NCBI GenBank assembly: GCA_016711825.1
Contig: JADJSG010000006.1
Span: 496,001 to 560,000 of the forward strand
Length of the DNA stretch: 64,000 bases
From: Bacteroidota bacterium
Lineage (GTDB): Bacteria; Bacteroidota; Bacteroidia; Chitinophagales; Chitinophagaceae
Direction: 5' to 3'
Below, piece by piece: positions 26,454 through 35,328 of this stretch. Made by a program: the position numbers and the translations under genes. The notes beneath the pieces were generated by a model. It was not told the DNA's origin. It ran no database searches and saw nothing but the letters and a program-made list of their open reading frames with translations. Numbering within the stretch: position 1 is the first letter of the stretch; each line of letters begins with the position of its first letter.

Positions 26454-28586
26454 TCAATCGTTTTTAATCAATTTTATAGATTGATATCCTATTGCCTTTA
26501 CATAATATATACCATTAGCCAAAGAGGATAAGTCGATATCTGATGCTAATTCACCTTCGCAATGATGATTAATAAGCAGTTTACCTACCATATTATAAAT
26601 TTGTATTGATTGTATTTTGTCATCATGTTGTAGATGTATCATGCCAGTAGTAGGATTAGGGTATAAAATAATCTCGTTGCTTGCAAGTAAATCTACCTCC
26701 GACATACTCCTTTCTTGTGGAATTTGTGGCTCACCCACAGTACAACCGTTATAAGCTTGTGCTACAAATACCGAACCTGATTCGGCCACAAATCCAGGAC
26801 TTAATAGCACAAATCCACTCGTATCTGCATCAAATTTTACATTGGCACCCGTTGGTATCATTACCGTACCAGAAGTCATAATCCATGTTTGACTTTCAGT
26901 AATGGGTACTTGAAAAGGACTTGTATTGATGGTTACATTAAGTGGACAAGCTCCACAGGGTACTATGGTCAAATGAAGTGTTGATAGAGAATCACATCCA
27001 TTTACATCGTTCAATTGCACTTGATAAGTACCTGATGTGTCAAGGCTCAACCCATTCCATAAAAATGGGGTTTGAGCATCACAAAGTGTCAGGTTTGTAT
27101 TGCTTGATGTAGGGGTAAATACTGTTAAGTGTAAAGTAGCTGTAGAATCACAACCATGTATGTTTGTGAACATTACATCGTATTGACCACTGATGTCCAA
27201 ACTGAGTCCATTCCATACAAATGGGGTTTGGTTTGCACAGATACTCTCACTTGTATTGCTTGCACTTACTTGATTGACTGTTATGGCTAAAGATGAAGAC
27301 ATGCCCTCTCCATAACTACTTATACCCTTCACACTTATGTTACCTGACACTGCAGCTAAACCGTAATTCACAGTAATGCTATTGGTATTGCTCACACCTA
27401 TTGCCCCTATTGGAAGTGTCCAACTATAACTGGTTGAATTGGCAATGAGTGGAACGCTATATACGACGGTATTTTGACCCTGACATACGGTATTTAAACC
27501 TGTAATAGGTCCTGCACATTTAGGTAAATAATCAACCAATACTTTATATAAAAGGGCTGTGATGCCATCCACTGCAGAAGGATTTGAATTGGAGAGTCCG
27601 CATACAGCTGCTTTCATACATGGGTCGTATATCATTCGTGTTTTATATCCTACAGTAATACCACCATGTCCCCAACATGTATTGCCAAAAAAAGTAAAAA
27701 GACCTAAGCCCAAACCATAATTTCCCGGCAATGCGAAAGTGGTCATTTCAGCAAACGAAGCAGGGCTCAAAATCTGTCCATCCATTAGTGCATGAAACCA
27801 TTGTGCCATTTCAGCAACCGTTGAAAACATAGCACCTGCCGGACCTCCTGATGTACTCAAAGATATTCTGGAAGTATCATGCAAATCAATCCCGTCTTCC
27901 CATCGGTGTGCAATCATCCCTACTTCTGGCTCTTCAAAATCAAAAAAAGTACTATCAAGTTGCAAGGGCGTTAAAATACTATCGCGTATGATTTGCGAAA
28001 TATTAAAACCTGTAGCACTTTTTGCCACCATACCTGCAAGTATGTAATTTATGTTTGAATAACCATACCCAGTACCTGGATTAAATTGGGGTGGCCCCAC
28101 CCAACTTAGTACCTCATTTACTGTGTATGCATGGGTGGGATGTGCTTTTACCGAATCAAGCAATGCGGTAGTAAAAAATGGATCAGATACCCCACTGGTA
28201 TGATTAAGCAATTGCCTGATGGTAATATTCGGATTGATATTTGGGTAGTTTGGTATCCATTCATGTAACGAATCTTCAAGATTGAGAATATTATTTTCTG
28301 CGAGTTTAAGCATAATCACCGAAGTAAATAATTTAGAATTACTCGCTAAGCCAAATTCCATATTGCTGTTGATTGGCTGACCTGCATACGACAATCCACT
28401 TGCCCCTTTCCAAATACCTTGACCTGGATAATATACACTTGCTGCCATTCCTTTTGTGTTTGCAAATAGGTTCACTAAACTGTCTAAGGTCGTTTGTAGT
28501 CGTAAAGCTAAATTAGCATTAAAAGTTTGCGCATGACTTTGTTGATAAAGGGATGAAAGAAAAATGACAAATACTATTTTTTTCAT
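26454..28586 (-). CDS. T9SS-exported serine hydrolase (class C beta-lactamase / D-alanyl-D-alanine carboxypeptidase-like)
   Basis: 710 aa. Signal peptide MKKIVFVIFLSSLYQQSHAQ. Residues about 25-350 form a serine beta-lactamase-like domain (Pfam Beta-lactamase type). The nucleophile motif SxxK is SNSK at 82-85, YxN is YSN at 176-178, and the KTG-equivalent box is HGG at 307-309. All three catalytic boxes are intact. QLLNHTSGV at about 125-133 is typical of the family. Then an Ig-like module, two copies of the short SxxICANQTPFxWNGLSLDxSG...GCDS module, the shared beta domain (SQTWIMTSGTVMIPTG ... VAQAYNGC) and a YPNPTTGMIHLQHDDKI sorting domain. Activity would be hydrolysis of a peptide, ester or beta-lactam-like substrate outside the cell; the true substrate is unknown. 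Possibly monocistronic, being separated from its neighbours by 157 and over 300 bp. Confidence 0.9.
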   Translation of the reverse strand: MKKIVFVIFLSSLYQQSHAQTFNANLALRLQTTLDSLVNLFANTKGMAASVYYPGQGIWKGASGLSYAGQPINSNMEFGLASNSKLFTSVIMLKLAENNILNLEDSLHEWIPNYPNINPNITIRQLLNHTSGVSDPFFTTALLDSVKAHPTHAYTVNEVLSWVGPPQFNPGTGYGYSNINYILAGMVAKSATGFNISQIIRDSILTPLQLDSTFFDFEEPEVGMIAHRWEDGIDLHDTSRISLSTSGGPAGAMFSTVAEMAQWFHALMDGQILSPASFAEMTTFALPGNYGLGLGLFTFFGNTCWGHGGITVGYKTRMIYDPCMKAAVCGLSNSNPSAVDGITALLYKVLVDYLPKCAGPITGLNTVCQGQNTVVYSVPLIANSTSYSWTLPIGAIGVSNTNSITVNYGLAAVSGNISVKGISSYGEGMSSSLAITVNQVSASNTSESICANQTPFVWNGLSLDISGQYDVMFTNIHGCDSTATLHLTVFTPTSSNTNLTLCDAQTPFLWNGLSLDTSGTYQVQLNDVNGCDSLSTLHLTIVPCGACPLNVTINTSPFQVPITESQTWIMTSGTVMIPTGANVKFDADTSGFVLLSPGFVAESGSVFVAQAYNGCTVGEPQIPQERSMSEVDLLASNEIILYPNPTTGMIHLQHDDKIQSIQIYNMVGKLLINHHCEGELASDIDLSSLANGIYYVKAIGYQSIKLIKND

Positions 28587-28636
28587 AACATTGGTTTTTG
28601 GTTGTTGGTTAATTCTAAAAGAAATATTATCTATTT

Positions 28637-28742
28637 ATACCAACGACACATTAAAGATAGTCCATTTGTTATTAGCTTAAATGTAATGTGTGTGGGTATT
28701 ATACCGATATTTTATAGACTACTTATTAATAACATTTGGTAT
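28637..28742 (-). repeat. MITE-like interspersed element, copy B (106 bp)
   Basis: Ends are ATACCAA (28637-28643) and TTGGTAT (28736-28742), a perfect 7-bp terminal inverted repeat. The centre holds GGTATTATACC, which repeats the end motif as a palindrome. It is in inverted orientation to copy A (487-592), with the same length. It sits in the 329-bp gap between the serine hydrolase and the first giant gene; the rest of that gap is A/T rich and holds the terminator at 28813-28844. Confidence 0.7.
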
Positions 28743-28812
28743 TAGACGTAAAAATAATACTACAGGGTAGCACTGTTTGTAATGCTAAAGTCATATTTTG
28801 AATTAAAATTAA

Positions 28813-28844
28813 AAAACGCCCATCCTTTTACGGATGGGCGTTTT
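28813..28844 (-). terminator. Intrinsic terminator of the 1952-aa protein gene
   Basis: Stem AAAACGCCCATCC (28813-28825) / GGATGGGCGTTTT (28832-28844), 13 bp perfect with a 6-base loop. On the minus strand it is followed by further T residues. The same hairpin recurs after three other giant genes (35261-35292, 41627-41658, 57095-57126). Confidence 0.88.
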
Positions 28845-28848
28845 GTCT

Positions 28849-28912
28849 ATTTACTTTATACTAAGTACTATTTACTATGTACTAGGTACTATTTACTTTG
28901 TACTAAGTACCA
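28849..28912 (-). repeat. Short GTAC-rich repeats between stop codon and terminator
   Basis: The stretch repeats units of the type TTTACTTTGTACTAAGTAC two to three times. Shorter versions lie at the same place behind three other giant genes: 35297-35325, 41667-41681 and 57134-57184. Each GTACTAAGTAC core is nearly self-complementary. The copy number differs at each locus, as expected for slippage. Confidence 0.6.
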
Positions 28913-28915
28913 GCA

Positions 28916-30193
28916 TTAATCATTCTTCTTCACTTTGCTTGTGTGTGTCAAATGGTTGTTTTCGTACACTTGTACAGTATACACACCACTTGCAATTTCA
29001 CCTAAGCTAAGCTGGATATTATTCATACCCACAGCTGATTTAGCTTGTACTTGTCTGATCACTCTGCCACTCATGTCAAGTAACTTAACAGTTGTGTTTT
29101 GTGCTGCAGTTGCATACAAATCAATATTTAAGATATCAGTGGTTGGATTTGGATAGATACTTACGGTACTACCATTCGCACCCCAGATCAAGTCTACGAT
29201 TTGTGCATGTACACTCACCTTGTTGTCAATATCTACTTGTTGAAGTCTGTAGTAGTTATGGCCTAACGCAGGTTTGTTGTTCGTCGCTGTATAGCTTAAA
29301 GCAGTGTTGCTGTTGCCATTTGGCGCCTTGCTTGCTACTTTCGCTATCGTGCTAAAGCTGATGCCATCTGTACTGTGTTGTAAGTTGAAATAAGCATTGT
29401 TTTGTTCGCTGCTTGTTATCCAGCTCAACTTGTCTGAACTTTCCAGTTTAGTACCGCTGAAGCTGGTTACCGTTACAGGTAATGGTACATTGCCAGGGTT
29501 CACACTGTGTACTCTGAATTGACTAAAGCTTGGTGTGTTGAAACTCAACTCCCAATAAGTACCATTCCAGCTTACCGCAGGAGTGATCACAATTGGATTG
29601 TTGCCTAAACCGCCATCATCATTTTTCGTGATACGGATATTGGCAATACCTGATGCATCACCAGGACCTGTTGGTAATGGTAAGTAAGGTGCTACTACCG
29701 CTGCATTGTAATCGTCAAAGTCTGTTTGATTGATATACAATTTCACATCTGCTGAACCATTTGTTGTTGGCGTGATTTGATACCAGCGTCTTACAAAAGG
29801 TTGACCATTGTGGAAACTTGCTGTTGCATCTACGTTTACAGTACTTGTTGTTAATCCAAGTACATTACCACCAGCACCATCATCTACCGTTGCGATCAAA
29901 TCGCAGTTGGCTGCATAGTAATTGATATTGAAATCATCACCATGATCTTGTGACTGATTGCTTGTTGTTGGCGCTAATACACCGCTTGCAGGTGTTACCG
30001 TTACAGTTACACTGCTTGTACCTGTACAACCTGCACCATCAGTACCTGTTACGGTATAAGTGTCAGTCGTTGTGGCTACAAATGGGGTACAGTTGCTTAA
30101 ACCACCAGTCCAAACATAAGTTACAGCACCTGTTGCACATGGATTTACCGAAGTAAGATTACATGTAGTACTTGGTGTTGCAGTTGCGTTTAC
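28916..30193 (-). repeat. 1278-bp 3' module shared by five giant genes
   Basis: The last 425 codons (from NATATPSTTCNLTSVNPC to KVKKND/N) are almost identical in five genes: 28916-30193, 35329-36606, 41682-42959, 51294-52571 and 57185-58462. The few differences are mostly silent third positions. Just upstream of the module the proteins diverge or continue with other shared blocks. Long near-identical direct repeats of this kind favour gene conversion and unequal crossing-over between neighbours. Confidence 0.92.
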
Positions 30194-33100
30194 AACTGGA
30201 GCTGCGTTTACATTAACTGTAATCGTAGCGGTTGATGTACAACCTGCAGGGCTGGTACCTGTTACTGTATACGTTGTTGTTACTGCAGGGCTTACTGTTT
30301 GTACCGCTCCTGACAATGCGCCCGGATCATAAGTATAAGTGCCACCACATGTTGCTGTACGGAAGGTATAATCAAAGCCAGGGAAGGCTCCATAACCAGG
30401 ATTTGCATATAACTGACCATTTGCATAGCCACCAGCAACGTCTCCGCCAATACATTGTCCGCCATTCGTTGATGTAAATACTAAATAATAAGTCGTACCA
30501 ATAGATACTGGTACTGAAGGCCATGTTACATCTACAAACGATCCTGAGGTACCTACTGCAGAACCACTAGCTAATAATACACCAGCTGCATTCGGTAAGT
30601 TAGTATATAACTGGATTGTTACTGTGCCAGAACCACCTGATTCAAGATATACGCCAGCACCACAAATCGTGTTAGAAGAAGGAATAAAGGATTGCGCTAA
30701 ATCTGTTTGATTGAAATTTGCCATACAAGTATTGCTAATCAATTGACTTTGATCTGTACCACTTGCGATTAAGCCACTAGCTGTAAGTGTTGTAGCATCG
30801 CCTTCACATATTGGATTGCTTGATGCAGATACGCTGATCACTGGTATAGGATCAACTGTTACGGTAACAGGTACACGAACAGATGGGCAAGAACCAGCGC
30901 CTGACCAGGTGATTATCACTTGACCGTTACCTGTTTGTACTCCAGATGTTGTAGCACCGCCGGTAACACCACCAATATAGCTTGAACCACCACCGCCACC
31001 GGCTGCATAAGCAGAACCGCCACCGTAGTAGCCGCCGCCGCCGCCACCTTCATGGTATTGACCACTGCCACCACCAATGCCTAGTGAACCAGGTGCTCCA
31101 GGTGCAGTACCTGCAAAACCACCTGCAATTTGACTTCCACCACCACCTGGGTTAAAGCCACCGCCACCATTGGTGCCATCATCTCCTGATAAACCACCGC
31201 CATTTCCACCTGCGCCATGCTCAGGACAACCTGTGTTGCCACCGCCACCGCCGCCAGCAACAATTACTCTATCGCCTAATGCTGTACCGCCAACTCTTAC
31301 GTCAGAAGCACCACCACCAGCACCAGCCCATTGACCAGAAGCACCACCACCATTATATCCACCAGGCTGACCAATACCAGGTACCATTGCTGGCTTTTGA
31401 CCAACAAATATATTTAAAACCTGACCAGGTGTAACTGCTAAAGTCCCTGTTGCATTGCCACCTAAGCCACCATCTTCTTGATTTGGAGGAGCACATGCTT
31501 CAGACCCGCCGCCTTGTGCCCCAAAAGCATTGATTGTTACACTTGTAACACCAGGAGGTACAGTAAATGTTTGCATAGACCCCGTATAATTAAAGGTTTG
31601 TGAACCACCAGGACCGACACCTTGAGTTTCTGCATAATAAGTAGTTGTTACTGCAGGTGTCACATTAAGATTAGTACCGCTTGGAACGGTTCCAATAGCA
31701 ACACCACCTGAAGGTACTGTGTACCAATTGATTGTATTACCTACTGACACCGCATTCAAATCTGAATTACCTCCAATACAAATTACTGAAGGAGTTGCTG
31801 TTACAGGTGAAGGACCAGGAGCCAAAGGGTCCACAGTTACTGTAATAGAACTTGTTGCTGTACAACCACCACCATCTGTACCAGTTACAGTATAAGTGTT
31901 TGTAGCCAAAGGTGCAAATGAAACACCATCAGTTACACCACCTGTCCAAATATATGATACAGCACCACCACCTGTTAATATCGTAGAAGAACCTTCACAT
32001 AGAGGGTTCACTGAAGCGCTCGCTGTTACCGTTGGAGAAGAAACAGTCACCGTTACAGGTACACGAGGATTTGATGGACAAGTAACACTACCAGTCCATG
32101 AAATGATCACTTGACCATTACCTGATTGAAAACCTTGGGTATGAACGCCACCAGCTAAAAAGCTGCTGCCGCCACCGCCGCCGCCCCAAACACCACCACC
32201 GCCGCCGTAGTAACCACCACCGCCGCCACCGCCGCTGTTAGTACAAAATCCACCTGCACCACCAATGCCTAATGCACCAGTATTCCCCACACAATAACCA
32301 GGGAAATTACCAGCTGTACCGCCTGCTACTTGCGTGCCGCCATCTCCAGGATAACCAAGGTCTAATAATATATTTGCATGGTAACCTCCACCGCCAATAA
32401 GGCCACCACCGAGTCCGCCTCTTTCGTATTCAGCAGTAGAATAATCGAAGGCTCCACCACCCCCACCGCCAGCTACTGCTAAGCGATCATTTAGATTGTA
32501 AGGTGCCACACGAATATCAGATGCGCCACCGCCACCACCGCCAGCATAGTTACCAGGGTATAGTGCTCCAGCACCACCCCCATTATAACCACCAACACCA
32601 CCAGCAAGGGTTGAACCATTGCCTCCCATACCACCAACATAAATATTAAGCACTTGACCAGGTGTAACAGCAATAGTTCCAGTTACTCGACCACCGTTAC
32701 CACCAGTACTGTATACTTGAAATCCAGTACCACCTTTGGCACCTTGTACATCAACATCCAATGAGTTAATGCCAGCAGGAACCGTAAAGGTTTGTACCCC
32801 CCCTGTATAATTAAATGTTTGAGATCCACTTGGTATATTTTCAAAAGTTTCTACATAATATGTAGTTGTTACTGCTGGACTCACTGGAAAGTTAGCACCG
32901 CTTAAACTTGTGCCTATGGCAACACCACCTGATGGAACTGTATACCATGTTTGGGTGCTTCCCGGAGTTGCAGTACTATTTAATTGAGATGTACCGTTTG
33001 CACAAATCGTTGAAGGAGTTGCTGTTACAGGATTAGGTGCCGCTGCTATTGGAAGCACACTAACTGAAATAGGAGTTCTTGTGTTTGAAACACAACCTGT

Positions 33101-34774
33101 ACCTTGAGGCGTTATAATCACTTGACCATTGCCAAGTTGAAAACCTGCTACATTTGCTTGTCCAGTGCCTGAGCTAAATGAACCACCGCCACCACCATGT
33201 GTAGGATCTGTGCCGCCACCGCCGCCTGAATAACCGCCGCCGCCGCCGCCGCCGCCATAGTGATTACCGCCGCCACCGCCGCCGCCAAAACCACCAACTC
33301 CACCACAGCCGCCACCGGCGCCACCACAAAATCCTGGACCACCTACCCATGTCGCAAAACCTAAACCTCCATAAGGGCCTCCACCATTTGAAAGCCAACC
33401 TGTACCACCGCCTGCACATGGAATACCGGACCATAAGCCAGCACCTCCACCATTTCCTGCAACACCACCGAGTCCTGCTCCATCTGATGAAGCATTCCCG
33501 TTTGTGGTTATAGAACCTGCTGCTCCCGGATGTAATGGGCCTGAACCAGTATAATTACATTTGCCACCGCCACCACCTGCAGCAACTAATAAAGTATTTG
33601 GACCTGTAGTATAAACAAAAGTACCACCACCGCCGCCAGAACTATTTTGCGCATTTCCGCCAACTTGCAACAATCCTTGTTGACCTACTACTATATTTAA
33701 AACGGTACCAGGGGTAACAGGATAATCTCCAACCATTCTTGCACCTAAACCACCAGCGCCTCCATTTGAACCACCGCCTTGAGCACCTCTAGCATCAATA
33801 TTTATTGAGGTAACCCCAACTGGAACTGTATAAGTTTGTACTGAACCCGTGTAATTAAATGTAACAGGTACACCACCGCCTGGAGCAACTGACTCTGCAT
33901 AATAAATCGTTGAGACTGCTGGACTTACTGAATAATTGACACCACTTGGTGTATTCGTTAAAGCAACACCCCCTGAAGGAGTGGTAAACCAATTTATAGT
34001 ATTTCCAACTGAAATGGCATTTAAATCTGTAGAAGACCCTGCACAAATCGTACTTGGATTAGCCGTTACTGGGTTCGGTGCAGCTGGGGATGGATTCACT
34101 GTAAAAATACCTACACTTGATCCAGAACCTGAAGGTGTTGTAACCGTTATTACACCCGTTGCACCTGCACCAGGTATAGCTGTGATTTGATTATTGTTAT
34201 TTACAACAAATGATTGGGCTGGTACACCGCCAAAACTTACGCCTGTGGCCCCCGTAAAATTAGCTCCCGTAATTACCACTGATACACCTCCAGCACAACC
34301 TGAACTTGGCGTAAACCCTGATATTGAAGGGGGCGTAACTACAAAGTTTGAAATGGTAGCTGAAAAACCAGCACCTGTAATAGAACCATCTGATGTAAAT
34401 CGTAAAGTAAGTGCACCTGTTGTTGAGGTAAGAACAGGAGGCAATGCTGCCCCACTGCCATTAAATAACTGTGTACCACCAACACCTACTCCATCAAATA
34501 CAGTAACATAATCCCAACCACTTTCTGTTTGAAAAGCAGTAAAGGTTAATCGGGTAAAGCCTGATACTGGATTGATTACCGTATAGCCGTTGGCATTGTC
34601 TAAATAATTGCCTACACCTCCATGGTCGCATATTGTACCAGAGTTTGCAACAATTGAATTGTTTCCACTGTAAGGCACTGTGTAAGTACACTGTGCCATC
34701 CCATTATTTGCACTACCGAATATAAATACCGTTAATGCAAACAGAAAAAATAATTTTAAAGATAATTGTTTCAT
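28916..34774 (-). CDS. Giant T9SS adhesin-like protein: CUB-like, IPT/TIG, three ALK-like glycine-rich domains
   Basis: 1952 aa. Signal peptide to about residue 28 (ends NNGMAQ). The order is: a CUB-like domain (about 29-146, ESGWDYVTVFDG), IPT/TIG (149-227, SGFTPSSGCAGG), Ig-like, glycine-rich domain 1 (about 305-553), Ig-like, glycine-rich domain 2 (648-893), two Ig-like, glycine-rich domain 3 (1055-1290), an Ig-like module interrupted by a beta-sandwich 'choice-of-anchor'-like domain (about 1335-1480, LAQSFIPSSNTICGAGVYL), Ig-like (1525-1592), a conserved region, and a type A sorting domain (YPNPTTDILNIDL). Each glycine-rich domain starts FNYTG...QTFTVP and ends GNGQVIIT/S, with (G)4-9 runs. 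The gene is 19 bp downstream of its small partner. Likely a surface adhesin or matrix protein; binding partner unknown. Confidence 0.85.
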   Translation of the reverse strand: MKQLSLKLFFLFALTVFIFGSANNGMAQCTYTVPYSGNNSIVANSGTICDHGGVGNYLDNANGYTVINPVSGFTRLTFTAFQTESGWDYVTVFDGVGVGGTQLFNGSGAALPPVLTSTTGALTLRFTSDGSITGAGFSATISNFVVTPPSISGFTPSSGCAGGVSVVITGANFTGATGVSFGGVPAQSFVVNNNNQITAIPGAGATGVITVTTPSGSGSSVGIFTVNPSPAAPNPVTANPSTICAGSSTDLNAISVGNTINWFTTPSGGVALTNTPSGVNYSVSPAVSTIYYAESVAPGGGVPVTFNYTGSVQTYTVPVGVTSINIDARGAQGGGSNGGAGGLGARMVGDYPVTPGTVLNIVVGQQGLLQVGGNAQNSSGGGGGTFVYTTGPNTLLVAAGGGGGKCNYTGSGPLHPGAAGSITTNGNASSDGAGLGGVAGNGGGAGLWSGIPCAGGGTGWLSNGGGPYGGLGFATWVGGPGFCGGAGGGCGGVGGFGGGGGGGNHYGGGGGGGGYSGGGGGTDPTHGGGGGSFSSGTGQANVAGFQLGNGQVIITPQGTGCVSNTRTPISVSVLPIAAAPNPVTATPSTICANGTSQLNSTATPGSTQTWYTVPSGGVAIGTSLSGANFPVSPAVTTTYYVETFENIPSGSQTFNYTGGVQTFTVPAGINSLDVDVQGAKGGTGFQVYSTGGNGGRVTGTIAVTPGQVLNIYVGGMGGNGSTLAGGVGGYNGGGAGALYPGNYAGGGGGGASDIRVAPYNLNDRLAVAGGGGGGAFDYSTAEYERGGLGGGLIGGGGYHANILLDLGYPGDGGTQVAGGTAGNFPGYCVGNTGALGIGGAGGFCTNSGGGGGGGYYGGGGGVWGGGGGGSSFLAGGVHTQGFQSGNGQVIISWTGSVTCPSNPRVPVTVTVSSPTVTASASVNPLCEGSSTILTGGGAVSYIWTGGVTDGVSFAPLATNTYTVTGTDGGGCTATSSITVTVDPLAPGPSPVTATPSVICIGGNSDLNAVSVGNTINWYTVPSGGVAIGTVPSGTNLNVTPAVTTTYYAETQGVGPGGSQTFNYTGSMQTFTVPPGVTSVTINAFGAQGGGSEACAPPNQEDGGLGGNATGTLAVTPGQVLNIFVGQKPAMVPGIGQPGGYNGGGASGQWAGAGGGASDVRVGGTALGDRVIVAGGGGGGNTGCPEHGAGGNGGGLSGDDGTNGGGGFNPGGGGSQIAGGFAGTAPGAPGSLGIGGGSGQYHEGGGGGGYYGGGSAYAAGGGGGSSYIGGVTGGATTSGVQTGNGQVIITWSGAGSCPSVRVPVTVTVDPIPVISVSASSNPICEGDATTLTASGLIASGTDQSQLISNTCMANFNQTDLAQSFIPSSNTICGAGVYLESGGSGTVTIQLYTNLPNAAGVLLASGSAVGTSGSFVDVTWPSVPVSIGTTYYLVFTSTNGGQCIGGDVAGGYANGQLYANPGYGAFPGFDYTFRTATCGGTYTYDPGALSGAVQTVSPAVTTTYTVTGTSPAGCTSTATITVNVNAAPVVNATATPSTTCNLTSVNPCATGAVTYVWTGGLSNCTPFVATTTDTYTVTGTDGAGCTGTSSVTVTVTPASGVLAPTTSNQSQDHGDDFNINYYAANCDLIATVDDGAGGNVLGLTTSTVNVDATASFHNGQPFVRRWYQITPTTNGSADVKLYINQTDFDDYNAAVVAPYLPLPTGPGDASGIANIRITKNDDGGLGNNPIVITPAVSWNGTYWELSFNTPSFSQFRVHSVNPGNVPLPVTVTSFSGTKLESSDKLSWITSSEQNNAYFNLQHSTDGISFSTIAKVASKAPNGNSNTALSYTATNNKPALGHNYYRLQQVDIDNKVSVHAQIVDLIWGANGSTVSIYPNPTTDILNIDLYATAAQNTTVKLLDMSGRVIRQVQAKSAVGMNNIQLSLGEIASGVYTVQVYENNHLTHTSKVKKND
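30905..31600 (-). repeat. Glycine-rich module type M2, two near-identical copies
   Basis: A ~0.7-kb block encoding the glycine-rich domain with the phrase EACAPPNQEDGGLGG is present here as the third such domain of the 1952-aa protein. It recurs at about 53890-54590 as the second one of the 1767-aa protein. Flanking modules differ, so it moved as a unit. Confidence 0.8.
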
Positions 34775-34793
34775 GTTTTATTGATTTAGTTAA

Positions 34794-35117
34794 TTATTTA
34801 TTTGATTTTGTTGAAATTAAATTTAAATGTTCTGAATACTTTTCGCCATATACAGCATATAGTGAATTTTTTCTAATACAAGGTGATGCTTTCTCATCTG
34901 TAATGTTCTTTTCAATCTTAGCAATCACCTTTGGATCGTCCAATTTGAAATTTGCACCAAAAAGAGTAACTAACTGTTGTTGCAATTCAGGACAACCTTT
35001 AATTTTCTCCATCTTAATTTGCTCTGTGCCAGTGGCCGTGTTAAAACGGCTCTTTTGTGCAAACCCTTGAAAACAAAGGAATAGCATAAAAAACACGATT
35101 AGTTTAATTTTTTTCAT
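34794..35117 (-). CDS. Small secreted partner protein of the giant adhesin (unknown family)
   Basis: 107 aa from the ATG at 35117, which gives the signal peptide MKKIKLIVFFMLFLCFQGFA; the frame extends upstream but that start would bury the signal. The mature part is about 86 aa, predicted mostly helical, with two cysteines (C42 in KGCPELQQQL and C80 in SPCIRKNS) and a conserved end RKNSLYAVYGEKYSEHL. It has no sorting domain and no lipobox, so it is probably periplasmic or released. It lies 19 bp upstream of the 1952-aa gene and is surely co-transcribed. Paralogues sit in the same place before three other giant genes. I do not recognise the family; a role in export, folding or anchoring of the partner is inference from context. 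Confidence 0.8.
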   Translation of the reverse strand: MKKIKLIVFFMLFLCFQGFAQKSRFNTATGTEQIKMEKIKGCPELQQQLVTLFGANFKLDDPKVIAKIEKNITDEKASPCIRKNSLYAVYGEKYSEHLNLISTKSNK

Positions 35118-35260
35118 AGTAATAAATTTATTATAAACATAAAAGTATATATATAAATGCCATATATCCAAATTAATTAACAAAAATTATTCTTTAATCT
35201 TTTTTTAAATTTCTTTTAGGTTTGTTTAAAAATCACGGTTAAAATCATGAATTAAAAATA

Positions 35261-35292
35261 AAAACGCCCATCCTTTTACAGATGGGCGTTTT
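35261..35292 (-). terminator. Intrinsic terminator of the 1822-aa protein gene
   Basis: Stem AAAACGCCCATC (35261-35272) / GATGGGCGTTTT (35281-35292), 12 bp with an 8-base loop, and a T-rich tail on the minus strand. Same sequence family as 28813-28844. Confidence 0.87.
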
Positions 35293-35328
35293 GTCTAATT
35301 ACTATTTACTTTGTACTAAGTACTGGCA

